Source of the DNA: Streptomyces collinus Tu 365
GTDB lineage: Bacteria; Actinomycetota; Actinomycetes; Streptomycetales; Streptomycetaceae
DNA length: 64,000 nt
Direction: 5' to 3'
NCBI RefSeq assembly: GCF_000444875.1
Contig: NC_021985.1
Span: 1,674,001 to 1,738,000 of the forward strand
Below are positions 53,988 through 63,508 of the stretch, piece by piece (within the stretch, counting starts at the first letter, position 1; every line of letters starts with the position of its first letter). Under the pieces are notes generated by a model that was given only the letters and a program-made list of their open reading frames with translations, did no database searches and was not told where the DNA came from. Both the position numbers and the translations under genes were made by a program.

Positions 53988-56806
53988 CGACCGTCCCCCT
54001 TTGTCGTTCCTTGTGCTGTGCTGTCGCGGGCCCCGTCGTCCGAGGCGTTCTCCTTGCGGCCGCGCTGCCAGCCGCGCTGGAGCGAGGCCATCCGGCTGCG
54101 GACCTCGTCGGCGTCGCGGTCGGCGGGCTGTGCCGGGGCGTCGGGGCGCCGTGCGGTGTCCTGCTTCAGCTGGGGGGCCAGGTTGGCCTGGCGCACCCGC
54201 CGGGGCAGGGGCCCGGTGCCGGGCTCGGGCACGGGGGCGGGCTCGGGCACGGGGGCGGGGCCGCCGGTGGGCGGGGTGCCGCCGCCCGGCGCGTCCTGCC
54301 GCGGCCGGGTCCGTCCGGGCAGTGCCGGTGCCGGGGAGGTCTCGTCCGTGTCGCCGGTTCCCGGGGCGGCGGTGCGGTCGTCGGTGCGGCCGGTGAGTCC
54401 GGCGCGCCGGGCGGTCTCGCCGCGGCGGCGGGCGGGCAGCGGCGCCAGGGCGCCGGTCTCGGGCCGGAACGGTCCGGCCGGGGGCTGCTCGTCGGGGTCG
54501 TCGCGGCGGGTCCGGTGCTCGCTGACGGGCCTGCCGTGGGAGCTGACCAGTTTCGGCGTCTGCCGCCGGGGCAGCGGCACGGGCCCGGCGGCCGGGCCGT
54601 CGTCGGTGCGCTCGGCGGCCGGCTGGTGGCTCTCGCCGGGGCGGGAGACGGCCTGCTCGTCGGTTCGGCGACGGGTGCGGCGGTGGCGGAACAGGCCACC
54701 GCGCTCGCTCTCCTCGTCCGCCAGGGCGCCCGGGAAGTCGTCGAGGGCGTCCAGGTCCACCGGCGCCTCCAGCTCGACCGGGCCGTCCAGCAGGGAGGCG
54801 GACAGCCCGGGCAACTGGACGGGGCCTCCCGCGCGGGCCGGGGTGAGGCTCGCCCGGGGCTCGGTCTCCCGGGTGGGGCGGTCGAGGCGGAAGCCGATGC
54901 CGTTGGTGTCCGGGACGTCGTCGGACAGCAGGGCGTCGGGGATGAAGACGACTGCGGTGGTCCCGCCGTAGGGGGACGGCTGCAGGGAGACACGGACGTT
55001 CTGGCGCTGGGCGAGCCGGCTGACCACGAACAGGCCGAGCCGGTCGGTGTCCGAGAGTTCGAACTCGGGGGTCTCGGCGAGCCGCAGGTTGGCGTCCAGC
55101 AGTGCTTCGGCGGTCATGCCGAGACCGCGGTCGTTGATCTCCAGGGTGAAGCCGTTGGCGACCCGCTCGCCGAGGACCTGCACGGCGGTGTGCGGCGGGG
55201 AGAAGGCGGTCGCGTTCTCCAGGAGTTCGGCCACGAGGTGGGTGACGTCGGCGACGGCCGGGCCGGTGACGGCGACCCGGGGCAGGCGCCGGACCTCGAT
55301 GCGCTCGTAGTCCTCGACCTCGGCGACGGCGGCGCGCACGACGTCCATCAGCTGCACCGGCCGGCGCCACTGCCGCGAGGGTGCCGCGCCGGAGAGGATC
55401 ACCAGGCCCTCGGCGTGCCGGCGCATCCGGGTGGTGAGGTGGTCGAGGCGGAACAGGTCGGCGAGTTCGTCGGTGTCCTCGGTCCTGCGCTCCATGGTGT
55501 CGAGCAGGGTGAGCTGCTTGTGCAGCAGGACCTGGCTGCGGCGGGCGAGGTTGACGAAGACCTCGGAGACGCCGGCGCGCAGTTCCGCCTGTTTGACGGC
55601 GGCCTCGACGGCGGCGCGCTGCAGGGTGTTGAGTGCCTGGCCGACCTCGCCGATCTCGTTCTTGTCGTACTCCAGGCGTGGCACCTCGGTCTCGACGTCG
55701 ACCTGCTCGCCGGCCGAGAGGCGGCGCATCACGCTGGGCAGCCGTACCCCGGACGCCTCGTGGGCCTCCAGGCGCAGCTGCCGCAGGTCGCGGATGAGGG
55801 CGCGGCCGACCCGCACGGACAGCAGGACGGAGACGAGGAGGGCGACGAGGCCGAGGACGCCGGCGACCGCGGCCTGCGCGATCACGCCGACGGCCACGGG
55901 CCGGGTGCGGTCCTGGAAGCGGTCGCCGGCCTGGTCGTCGAGGGTGCCGAGGTCGTGGAGGGCGCTCGCCGCCGCTGAGTCCCAGCTCTGGGCGGTGACC
56001 CCGCGCGGGGTGCCGGACCGGCTCTCGACGACGGCGTGTTCGGCCGTCAGGAGCGGGGCGGTGGTGGCGCTCTTCCAGAAGTGTTCGTACCGCTCGCGTT
56101 CCGGGTCGGGCAGCACCGGCAGGCCGATGTCGTACAGCAGGCCGCGCTGGGCGACGAAGTCGGAGATGTGGCGGGTCTCGTCGTTCGAGAGCCTGCCGAC
56201 CACCAGTGCCGAGCCGAGCAGGGCGTCCTCGCGGGAGAGGAACTCGCGGGCGCGGGCGAGGGTGACCAGGGCCCGTGCCTCCTTGTCCATCTCGACGTCG
56301 TCGATGTTGTCGAGGGCGGCGAGAAGGGTGAAGCAGGGGTCGACAAGGCGGTTGTAGCCGTCGAAGGCCTGGGCGCGGTCGACGGTGCGTTCCTCCACGC
56401 CGTGGCGCAGGGAGTCGAGTCCGTCGAAGGCGTCCAGGACGGTGGTGAGGCGCTCGCTGTCGTCGGCGTCCATGCCGTCGCGGACGTGGTGTCCGCGGGC
56501 GTTGCGGCGTACCTCGGCGACGGCCCGGTCGGTCGCGGCGCGGGTGCGGTGCAGGGCCGAGAGGGCGTCGGCGGCCCGCGGGTCGGCGAGGTAGACGAGG
56601 GTCTGGCGGCGTTCCTGCTGGAGCACGCGGACGGTGTCCTCGGTGGGGTAGCCGACGTCCTGGACGATGTCGGTGACCCGGAAGAGCCGGGTGACCTCAC
56701 GCCCCGTGAGCACCGTGGCGAAGCCCCAGACGGCGGTCAGGGACACCAGCGGCACGAGAAGCAGCGCCACGATCTTCCGGCGGATCGACTTCCCGCGAAA
56801 GCGCAT
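53984..56806 (-). CDS. conservon sensor histidine kinase-like protein (CvnA-type)
   Basis: 940 residues. A first membrane span (KIVALLLVPLVSLTAVWGFATVL) and a large extracellular nitrate/nitrite-sensing-type domain (about 40-315) precede a second span (VIAQAAVAGVLGLVALLVSVLL) and a HAMP-like linker. The ATPase domain follows (VAELLENATAFSPPHTAVQV, NDRGLGMTAEAL, DRLGLFVVSRLAQR). No clear phosphoacceptor His box is seen, as in other CvnA proteins. The last 270 residues are Pro/Arg/Asp-rich and look disordered (PVPEPAPVPEPGTGP). ATG at 56806 has GGGGGAGG directly upstream. Confidence 0.92.
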   Translation of the reverse strand: MRFRGKSIRRKIVALLLVPLVSLTAVWGFATVLTGREVTRLFRVTDIVQDVGYPTEDTVRVLQQERRQTLVYLADPRAADALSALHRTRAATDRAVAEVRRNARGHHVRDGMDADDSERLTTVLDAFDGLDSLRHGVEERTVDRAQAFDGYNRLVDPCFTLLAALDNIDDVEMDKEARALVTLARAREFLSREDALLGSALVVGRLSNDETRHISDFVAQRGLLYDIGLPVLPDPERERYEHFWKSATTAPLLTAEHAVVESRSGTPRGVTAQSWDSAAASALHDLGTLDDQAGDRFQDRTRPVAVGVIAQAAVAGVLGLVALLVSVLLSVRVGRALIRDLRQLRLEAHEASGVRLPSVMRRLSAGEQVDVETEVPRLEYDKNEIGEVGQALNTLQRAAVEAAVKQAELRAGVSEVFVNLARRSQVLLHKQLTLLDTMERRTEDTDELADLFRLDHLTTRMRRHAEGLVILSGAAPSRQWRRPVQLMDVVRAAVAEVEDYERIEVRRLPRVAVTGPAVADVTHLVAELLENATAFSPPHTAVQVLGERVANGFTLEINDRGLGMTAEALLDANLRLAETPEFELSDTDRLGLFVVSRLAQRQNVRVSLQPSPYGGTTAVVFIPDALLSDDVPDTNGIGFRLDRPTRETEPRASLTPARAGGPVQLPGLSASLLDGPVELEAPVDLDALDDFPGALADEESERGGLFRHRRTRRRTDEQAVSRPGESHQPAAERTDDGPAAGPVPLPRRQTPKLVSSHGRPVSEHRTRRDDPDEQPPAGPFRPETGALAPLPARRRGETARRAGLTGRTDDRTAAPGTGDTDETSPAPALPGRTRPRQDAPGGGTPPTGGPAPVPEPAPVPEPGTGPLPRRVRQANLAPQLKQDTARRPDAPAQPADRDADEVRSRMASLQRGWQRGRKENASDDGARDSTAQGTTKGDGR

Positions 56807-57226
56807 GGCCTCCCCCAGCTCGACCCCCGCCGGGCGGGGGTACACATGTCCAACAGCAAACGGCGCGAGCCTACTACCGCCTCACAGATAACTCGAAGAC
56901 ATGTCCGGAGGGCGAACTTCCGCGCCGGGGGCGAGAGATGACGAGTTGTCCGGGCATTGCGGGAGATTGCACCCGCGATGTGGGTGCCTGCGGCGGGATC
57001 GGCCGAAGCAGTACGGACAGCCGGTTGGCTGGAATTTTTCGCAAGTGGGGAATCTTCGGGAGCTGTTGTTCGTCCTTCTTTCTGAGAATCGGGTGCGAAA
57101 TCGGCCACACGAGCCGCAGCCCGCACCTGGGCGGCGTAAAACAGCGCAAGCCGGGCAGCCACTGGGGAGACGGGGTCTTCGGACATCGGGGCGAGCGGTC
57201 TGCTGGCGGTGGGGAGTGACACGGTG
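56807..57226. other. 420-bp divergent intergenic region
   Basis: No gene is supported. The centre (about 56950-57090) is AT-richer than average and has a GCACCC/GGGTGC hairpin (56969-56974 with 56982-56987) and a GGAATTTTTCGC stretch near 57030. It should carry promoters for the conservon (minus) and the small membrane protein (plus). Confidence 0.5.
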
Positions 57227-57760
57227 ATGGGCACGGCGGAGCAGCGTAAGGCGCCCGAGCGGAGCGTGGCGGAGCGCTCGGCGGAGCGAAGGGGCCGGGA
57301 GGCGCCGGATCGCGACGTCCCGGCGCAGAGGCGCGCCGGTGCGGGCGCCGGGAGTGAGCGGAGCGCGGATCACCGTCCCCTGTGGGTCGAGGAGCCCGCG
57401 CGGCGGTACCGGATGCCCGACCCGGTGCGTACGGCCGCGGTGCGGGCCGTGCTGATCATCTCGGTGACGCTGATCCAGGCCATGGTGGCGTTCCTGTGCA
57501 CCATGGCCGAGTCCTGGCTCGCCTTCCCCATGGTGATCAGCAGTGTGGTCAGCACGGTGGTCGCCACGTGGGCGGTGGTCGACGTGTGGGTGACCCGGCA
57601 GGTGTGGAAGCAGCGCTACGGCGTGGTCTCCGAGCCCAGCAGCACAGCCCGTTCGCTCCGCCGTGAGCGCCGTGCCCAGCGGCGCCAGGAGCGTGCCACG
57701 TCCCGGGAGCAGGCGCGGATACGCCGCCGTGGCGGCGCCGGGCAGCTGTCGCACCCCTGA
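57227..57760 (+). CDS. small membrane protein of unknown function
   Basis: 177 residues. An Arg/Ala-rich cytoplasmic N terminus of about 70 residues precedes two membrane spans (AVRAVLIISVTLIQAMVAFLC; FPMVISSVVSTVVATWAVV) and a basic C-terminal tail of about 55 residues. The topology suggests both ends in the cytoplasm, perhaps contacting nucleic acid or phospholipid. GGGGAG (57211-57216) serves either GTG 57224 or ATG 57227. It is convergent with the SMC-like operon. Family not recognised. Confidence 0.65.
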   Translation: MGTAEQRKAPERSVAERSAERRGREAPDRDVPAQRRAGAGAGSERSADHRPLWVEEPARRYRMPDPVRTAAVRAVLIISVTLIQAMVAFLCTMAESWLAFPMVISSVVSTVVATWAVVDVWVTRQVWKQRYGVVSEPSSTARSLRRERRAQRRQERATSREQARIRRRGGAGQLSHP

Positions 57761-57794
57761 CCACCGGGGCGGCCGGCCGGTGCGCGTCGCACGT

Positions 57795-57832
57795 CCTGAC
57801 CGGCCCGCCCGCCATCGGTCGGACCGGTCAGG
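57795..57832. terminator. hairpin between convergent genes
   Basis: CCTGACCGG (57795-57803) pairs with CCGGTCAGG (57824-57832) across a 20-base loop, 14 bases before the SMC-like gene stop. It likely ends both transcripts. Confidence 0.5.
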
Positions 57833-57845
57833 CCGCTCGGGCCGC

Positions 57846-60800
57846 TCAGGCCGGACGCTTGTACATCCGGGTCGCGGTGATCTCGCTGTGCACCGCCTCG
57901 CCCGCCCGGGGCTGCTGCGGCAGTCCGGGCCGCAGGTGTTCCTCCACGCTGATGTACTTCAGGCCCGCCCTGAGGTCGGCGTCGTTGCGCAACCGGATGA
58001 CCAGCGGGAACTCGGCGAGGGCGGTCGTGTCGAACAGGCCGGTGGTGTACAGCAGCTGGACGCCGAGGGCATCGGAGACGGCCCGCTGGAGCTCCAGCAG
58101 ATAGGTCGCGTTGGCGCGGCCGATGGGGTTGTCCAGGAACAGCGTGCCCGCGTGCCGGTGCTTGTCGCGCCCCCGGTCGTTCGACCGGAGCGCGGCCATC
58201 GTGCAGTACAGGGCGATGGCGGCGGTGAGCAGCTGTCCGCCGGAGAAGACGTCGCCCATCTGGCCGACGGGCACGCGTTCGGCGCGCAGGACGGCGTCGG
58301 GCTTCAGGATCTCGACGGCCACACCCTTGGGCTGCAGCGCCGCGGCGACGCCGCGCAGCAGCAGGGACATGCCGTCGCGGCGCAGGTCGGAGTTCTTCCT
58401 GACGGCCGCGCGGGTGGCCTCGTCGACGACCTCGCCGAGCCGTTCGGTGAGCGTGGCCTGGTCGGGCTCCTCGAAGCGGATGCGCAGGAACTCCTGCCCC
58501 GACCACTCGCCCAGGCCCTCGGGGAGGCGGGAGAGCCGCTGGGCGGAGCGCAGGGTGGCGAGGGCCGACTCGACCAGACCCCGGAGCCGGTCGACGATCG
58601 AGTCCCGGTTGCGTTCCAGCTGGGCGAGTTCGTCGGTGAGGACACGCAGCCGGGGCGCGAAGGCGTCGGCCCACTTCTGGGCGTGCTCGGGCAGCGTGGC
58701 GGCGGGCAGCTCGCGGATCTGCTGCCGCGCGGGCGTGCGGACCTGCTCGTAGCGCGTGGAGTTGGCGTGCCGGACGAGCACGTCGCTCGCCTCGCGCACG
58801 GCGCCCTCGGCGGCGGACAGGTCGGCGGCGCAGCCGCGCAGCGAGCGGCGGGCCTCGGCGGCCGCATGACGGGCCTCCTCCAGGCTGCCGGGGTACGGCT
58901 CCGGCTCCTCCTGGTCCTCGTCCGGGGTGTGCTCGCGCAGCAGGTCGCGGAGCATCGCGGCGATCTCGTCGAACCCGCCGGCCGCGTCCTCCGCGGCCCG
59001 GTGGGCCTCCAGCAGCTCCGCGTGCGCCTCCCGGGCCTCGGCCAGCGCCCCGGTGCGGGCGGCGAGTTCGGTCGTGGCGGTGCGCAGCAGGGCCTGGGCG
59101 TGCTCGGCGTCGCGCGGCACGAGGTCCTCGGGCAGTTCGGTGTGGGTTTCGGCGTCCTCGGGGGCGTGCCGTTCGGCCTCGCCGCGCAGCCGGCCGAGCT
59201 GCTCGCTCGCCGTCGACATACGGGTCTCCAGGAGCTGCACGAGCTCCTCGGCGCGCGCGGCGGCGGCCTGCCGGGAGGGGCCGTCGGAGCCGTCGGGCGA
59301 CTGCAGGAGCTGCTCGGCGCGGGTGCGGACCTTGTTGCTGAGCCGGTCGAGTTCGGCGCGGGCCGCGCTCTCGTCGCTCTCCGCGCGGGCCTGCTCGGCG
59401 CGCAGGTCGGCGCCGACGCCCACCTTCTCGTACAGCTGGGAGGCGGCGCGGTAGGCCTCGCGGAGGGCGGGCAGCGACGCCGTGGGCGAGTCGGCGTCCG
59501 CGGCCGGCACGTCGTCGGGGGCGCCGGCGATCTCGGAGCGTTCGGCGCGCAGGGCGCGCGCGGTGCGGCGGGAGTCGTCGGCGGCGCGCTGGGCGGCGCG
59601 GCGGTCCTCGTCGGCGGCGCGGGCGCGCTCCAGGCAGGTCTGGGCGCGGGCCTCGGACTCCGCCGCCTCGTCGGCGAGTTCGCGGAGCCTGGCCTGCCAG
59701 CCTGCGCGCTCGCGCAGCCGGTGGGCGAGTCCGGCGAGGGCGTCGGCGGCGCGGCGTGCCTTCTGCGCGGCGTCCTGCCGCTCCTCGCGGACCCGGGTGG
59801 CCTCTGCGGCGATCTCGTCGGCCTCCGCGCGCGTGGTGCGGGTCTCGGTCAGTTCGGCCTCGGCCTCCTCGGCGAAGGCGCGGGCCTCCCGGGCGGCCTC
59901 GGCGAGTTCGGTGAGCCGTCCGGCCGGGCAGCCGGTGCGCCAGGAGGCGAGCCGGGCGGCCAGTTCGCGGTCCTTGCCGAGGCGGGCGGCGCGGGTACGG
60001 ATCTCCTCGTCGCGCTCGGTGGCCCGGGCGCGCAGCGCCTGGCGTTCCTCGTCGGCCGCGTGCTCGTCGTGCATGGCCGGGTTCGGGGGCACCAGGAAGA
60101 CGTCGCCGGGGGTGGTGCCGGGGGCCGGGGTGGGGGCGAGCAGGGCGGCGGCGGTGCCGACGGCCACGGCGGAGCGCGGCAGCAGGGCGGCGTCGCCGAG
60201 CGCCTCCCGGGCCCGTGCGTGCGTGTCCGGGTCGGTGATGATGACGCCGTCGACGAGTTCGGGACGGGCGGCGAGCACACGGGCGTGGTCGGCGGGGGTG
60301 ACGGCCTGGGCGAGGTAGCGCCAGCCCGGCAGGGCCGGGATGCCGTGCTCGCCGAGGTACTCCACGGTGGCGAGCACGTCGGGGCCGGGCGGCAGCAGTC
60401 CGCCGTCGCCGAGGGCGCCGAGGATGCGGGCGTCGTCGGCCGCGGCGGTGCGCAGGTCGAAGAGGTGCCGTTCGGCGGCGGAGACGGCGTCGTCGAGCAG
60501 GGTGCGCAGTTCGTCGGCGTAGCGGTCGAGTTCCTCCGGGCCGAGCGGGCCCTCGGTGAGGGGGCGGGCCTCCTCGGGCGCGTCGGGCGCGGGCGCGGGG
60601 GCGGCCGCGGTCTCGGCCGTCCGCGGTCCCGGCACGCCGGGCCGTGCCGCGGTGGGGGCGCCCGGCAGGCTCAGCAGCTCGGCGAGCCGTTCCTCGGCGG
60701 CCAGGGCCTCGGCGAGGCGCCGTTCGGCCTCGTAGGAGCGCTCGGCGGCGGTCGCCGCGTCCGCGGCGCGGGCCGCGGTCAGCTCGGCGCGGGACTCGGC

Positions 60801-62504
60801 CGAGGCCGCCTCGCGGGCGTGCTCGGTCGCCTTGCGGGCGGCCTCGCGGGCGGCGTCCCAGGCGGCCACGGCGGTCTTCTCCGCGTCGTTCGCGGCGAGG
60901 GCGGCGCGGGCCGGGTCGGCGTCCGGGGTGCTGTCGTCGAGCCAGCCGGCGCGGACCGCCTCGGCGGTCTCCTGCTCGACCTCGGTGAGGCGCTGGCGCA
61001 GGTGCCCGGCCTCGCTGCGGGCGCGCTGCGCCTCGGTGGCGGCACCGGTGGAGTCGCGGTAGGCGCTGTCGCCGGCCTCCTGGAGGGCGGCGGAGCGCTC
61101 CTCCTCCTCGTTGGCGAGGGTCTCGGCGCTCCCGGCGGCGGCGTTCAGGGCCCGGACGAGGTCGACGGCGGCCTTGGCGCGGGCGGCGAGCGCGGGGGCC
61201 GCGTCCCGCTCGGCCTCCTGGATGGCGGCGGAGACGCGGGCGGCCCGGTCGGAGGCGGCGCGGTGGCGGAGCACGGCCTCGGCGGCCTGCCACGCGGCGT
61301 GCAGGGTGCGCGCGTCGGCCAGTTCGCGCTTCTGGGCCGCGGCGGACTTCTCGGCGGCGGCGAGCGCCAGGGAGGCGTGCCGGTAGGCGAGTTCGGCGGC
61401 GACCAGGGCGCTGCGCTCACGCGCGCCCTCGGAGTGCGTGACGGCGTAGGCGGCGGCCGTGACGCGCTGGGCCAGGTCGGTGGCGCGCACCCGCTCCCGC
61501 ACGGCGCGGGCGGAGAGCCGCCGGGCCAGGGTGCGCGTACGGCGCTCGGCGCCGGTGTGGACGTCCCGCGCGCGGGAGCGGGCCTCGGCGGCCTCGACGA
61601 TCCGCCCGAGCAGATCGACGGAGCCGGCCGTGAAGTCACGTTCGGCGATGAGTTCGGCGCGCCGTCCCAGCTTGTTGCCGAAGCCGCCGACGAGGTCGGC
61701 GAGGCCGTCGGTGTCGCGGGTGTCGGTGACCGCGCGCAGCAGCAGGTCGGTGAAGTCGGAGTCCTTCTTGACCGCGAAGAGGCCGGCGGCCTCGCCCTCG
61801 TCGGCGTTCATCTCGCGCTGGTACCGGAAGAGTTCGGGGTCGAGGCCGAGGTCGCCGAGGTGTTCGATCCAGCGGTCGTGGATCTCCTCCCAGTGCACCT
61901 CGAGGTGCGGGTACGCCTTGCCCGCCTCCGTGAGGGCGTCGCGGAAGCCCTTCATGGTGCGGCGGCGGCCCTGGGCGCCCGAGGCGCCTTCGACGGGCGG
62001 CCGTACGGCGGTGGACTCGGCGACGGGCAGGTTGTCGAGGCTGAGGCCGGGGCCGGGCCGGAAGGAGTACCAGGCCTCGGCGAACTTGCGCGGGTCGTTG
62101 GAGACCTGGCGTCCGCGCCACTCGCTGGCCTTGCCGACGACCACGCACTCGCCGGTCTGCACGTGCTGCCACTCCAGGGCCACGTGTCCGCAGTCGTCGG
62201 CGAGCAGGAACTTGCGCAGCACGCCGGAGCTGGCGCCGCCGAGGGTGTTGCGGTGGCCCGGCAGCATCACCGAGAAGATCAGTTTGAGCAGTACCGACTT
62301 GCCGCCGCCGTTCTCCAGGAAGAGCACGCCGGCGGGCGCGGGCCGGCGGGGCGGCCCGGACGGCTCGTCCTCGAAGAACTCCGCCTGCGTGGGCGCGGGG
62401 TCGGGCACGGGCTCGCCCACGCCCCGCAGGTCAAGCACGGTGTCGGCGTAGCGCGCACCGGCGGGCCCGATGGAGTAGAGGCGGACCCGGGACAGCTCGT
62501 ACAT
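57846..62504 (-). CDS. large SMC-like ATPase (MksB/JetC candidate)
   Basis: 1552 residues. The N-terminal ATPase half has FLENGGGKSVLLKLIF (Walker A, residues 64-70). Long Ala/Glu/Arg-rich coiled coils (about 270-600 and 830-1250) surround a globular centre at about 680-790 (YLGEHGIPALPGWRYLAQAV, GVIITDPDTHARAREALG) that takes the place of a hinge. The C-terminal half has the signature VFSGGQLLTAAIALYC (about 1419-1434) and Walker B TLFLDNPIGRANA (about 1454), with Asn where SMC proteins have the catalytic Glu. The family compacts or surveys DNA. It is the third gene of a minus-strand operon; no JetD-like nuclease lies downstream. Confidence 0.8.
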   Translation of the reverse strand: MYELSRVRLYSIGPAGARYADTVLDLRGVGEPVPDPAPTQAEFFEDEPSGPPRRPAPAGVLFLENGGGKSVLLKLIFSVMLPGHRNTLGGASSGVLRKFLLADDCGHVALEWQHVQTGECVVVGKASEWRGRQVSNDPRKFAEAWYSFRPGPGLSLDNLPVAESTAVRPPVEGASGAQGRRRTMKGFRDALTEAGKAYPHLEVHWEEIHDRWIEHLGDLGLDPELFRYQREMNADEGEAAGLFAVKKDSDFTDLLLRAVTDTRDTDGLADLVGGFGNKLGRRAELIAERDFTAGSVDLLGRIVEAAEARSRARDVHTGAERRTRTLARRLSARAVRERVRATDLAQRVTAAAYAVTHSEGARERSALVAAELAYRHASLALAAAEKSAAAQKRELADARTLHAAWQAAEAVLRHRAASDRAARVSAAIQEAERDAAPALAARAKAAVDLVRALNAAAGSAETLANEEEERSAALQEAGDSAYRDSTGAATEAQRARSEAGHLRQRLTEVEQETAEAVRAGWLDDSTPDADPARAALAANDAEKTAVAAWDAAREAARKATEHAREAASAESRAELTAARAADAATAAERSYEAERRLAEALAAEERLAELLSLPGAPTAARPGVPGPRTAETAAAPAPAPDAPEEARPLTEGPLGPEELDRYADELRTLLDDAVSAAERHLFDLRTAAADDARILGALGDGGLLPPGPDVLATVEYLGEHGIPALPGWRYLAQAVTPADHARVLAARPELVDGVIITDPDTHARAREALGDAALLPRSAVAVGTAAALLAPTPAPGTTPGDVFLVPPNPAMHDEHAADEERQALRARATERDEEIRTRAARLGKDRELAARLASWRTGCPAGRLTELAEAAREARAFAEEAEAELTETRTTRAEADEIAAEATRVREERQDAAQKARRAADALAGLAHRLRERAGWQARLRELADEAAESEARAQTCLERARAADEDRRAAQRAADDSRRTARALRAERSEIAGAPDDVPAADADSPTASLPALREAYRAASQLYEKVGVGADLRAEQARAESDESAARAELDRLSNKVRTRAEQLLQSPDGSDGPSRQAAAARAEELVQLLETRMSTASEQLGRLRGEAERHAPEDAETHTELPEDLVPRDAEHAQALLRTATTELAARTGALAEAREAHAELLEAHRAAEDAAGGFDEIAAMLRDLLREHTPDEDQEEPEPYPGSLEEARHAAAEARRSLRGCAADLSAAEGAVREASDVLVRHANSTRYEQVRTPARQQIRELPAATLPEHAQKWADAFAPRLRVLTDELAQLERNRDSIVDRLRGLVESALATLRSAQRLSRLPEGLGEWSGQEFLRIRFEEPDQATLTERLGEVVDEATRAAVRKNSDLRRDGMSLLLRGVAAALQPKGVAVEILKPDAVLRAERVPVGQMGDVFSGGQLLTAAIALYCTMAALRSNDRGRDKHRHAGTLFLDNPIGRANATYLLELQRAVSDALGVQLLYTTGLFDTTALAEFPLVIRLRNDADLRAGLKYISVEEHLRPGLPQQPRAGEAVHSEITATRMYKRPA

Positions 62505-62586
62505 GGCGGACTCTCGCGTTAAGTCTTCGGAAAGGTGCGGTGGTTCGGGGGCCGGGGCGGTTCGGGGCCGCGTCGGCCGCGGGGCG

Positions 62587-63465
62587 TCAGGAGTGGAACG
62601 GCAGCCCGGCGTCGGCCACCAGCTCCAGGTCCTCGGTGTCCTCGGCGGGCAGCAGGCCCGGGGTGCCGTCGGTGACCGGGACGACGCCCAGCTCCAGCAG
62701 TTCGGTCATGGCGGCGCCGCCGGCCATGTCGCGCACCTGGAGCTGGTAGCGCGCCGTGGTGCGGTAGGTGCCGCCGTGTTCGTCCCCGGTGCGCTGCAGG
62801 AAGCCCGAGTCGGTGAGGAAGGCCGCCGCCTTCGCCACCATGCCCGTGGTGGAGGCGGCGGGCCGGCGCGCGTCCTTGGTGGCGCCGGTGGCGCTGCGTC
62901 TGGCCCAGATCCGCCAGGCGGCCTCCAGGCCGGGCGCTTCGGTAGCCGGGTCGGTGTTCTCGCCCTGGGCCTCGGCGCGCTCCTCCAGCCTGCGGCAGGC
63001 CTGCCGTACGAAGGCGTCGACGCCGTTGACGGTGACCCGGCCGATGTAGGAGTCGTCGGCCAGGTCCTCGGGGCGCGGGAACGCCAGGGCGGCCAGGGCG
63101 AGGTGGGCCAGTCCGTGCAGGAAGCGGTCACCTGAGTCGGCGGTGGTGCGACGCGCGTAGTCGCCCATGCGGACGGCGAAGACGGAGTCCTCGGCGGCCG
63201 TCACGGCCATCCCGGCGCGCGGGGAGACCTCCAGCACGACGAGCCCGAGACCGGCGGCGACGGCGTCCGCGAGCCGTGCGAAGGCCGGGTCGTCGCGGTA
63301 GCGGCGCAGCAGCTCCGTGTACTCCTGGTCGCGGGCGGGCTGCAGCTTGGGCTGCAGCCCGAAGGCGACGAGCCGCGCCGCGTCGGCGGCGTCGGCGGGG
63401 GTGACGGCGGCGGGCGCCGACGGGGCTGGGGCCTCCGTGTCACTCCACTCGACGTGCTCGCTCAC
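62587..63465 (-). CDS. MksE/JetB-like partner of the SMC-like ATPase
   Basis: 292 residues, acidic and helical, with winged-helix character (AAAFLTDSGFLQRTGDEHGG then TYRTTARYQLQVRDMAGG). EYTELLRRYRDDPAFARLADAVA and GLGLVVLEVSPRAGMAVTAA in the N-terminal half resemble DUF4194/MksE-like proteins. It probably bridges the kleisin and ATPase of a condensin-like complex. GTG at 63465 has AAGGAG nine bases upstream. It lies 82 bases before the SMC-like gene and 43 bases after the partial gene. The assignment rests on context and size more than on a signature. Confidence 0.65.
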   Translation of the reverse strand: MSEHVEWSDTEAPAPSAPAAVTPADAADAARLVAFGLQPKLQPARDQEYTELLRRYRDDPAFARLADAVAAGLGLVVLEVSPRAGMAVTAAEDSVFAVRMGDYARRTTADSGDRFLHGLAHLALAALAFPRPEDLADDSYIGRVTVNGVDAFVRQACRRLEERAEAQGENTDPATEAPGLEAAWRIWARRSATGATKDARRPAASTTGMVAKAAAFLTDSGFLQRTGDEHGGTYRTTARYQLQVRDMAGGAAMTELLELGVVPVTDGTPGLLPAEDTEDLELVADAGLPFHS

Positions 63466-63508
63466 GGCTTGGGCTCCTTGTCGCGTACTCGGTCTGGCTG
63501 GTGCTGGG

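Noticed and set aside
57663..62522. A very long plus-strand open frame opposite the SMC-like gene
   Set aside because: It is the mirror of a GC-rich coding strand. Its composition (Gly/Arg/Leu runs) has no fold signature and no ribosome site.
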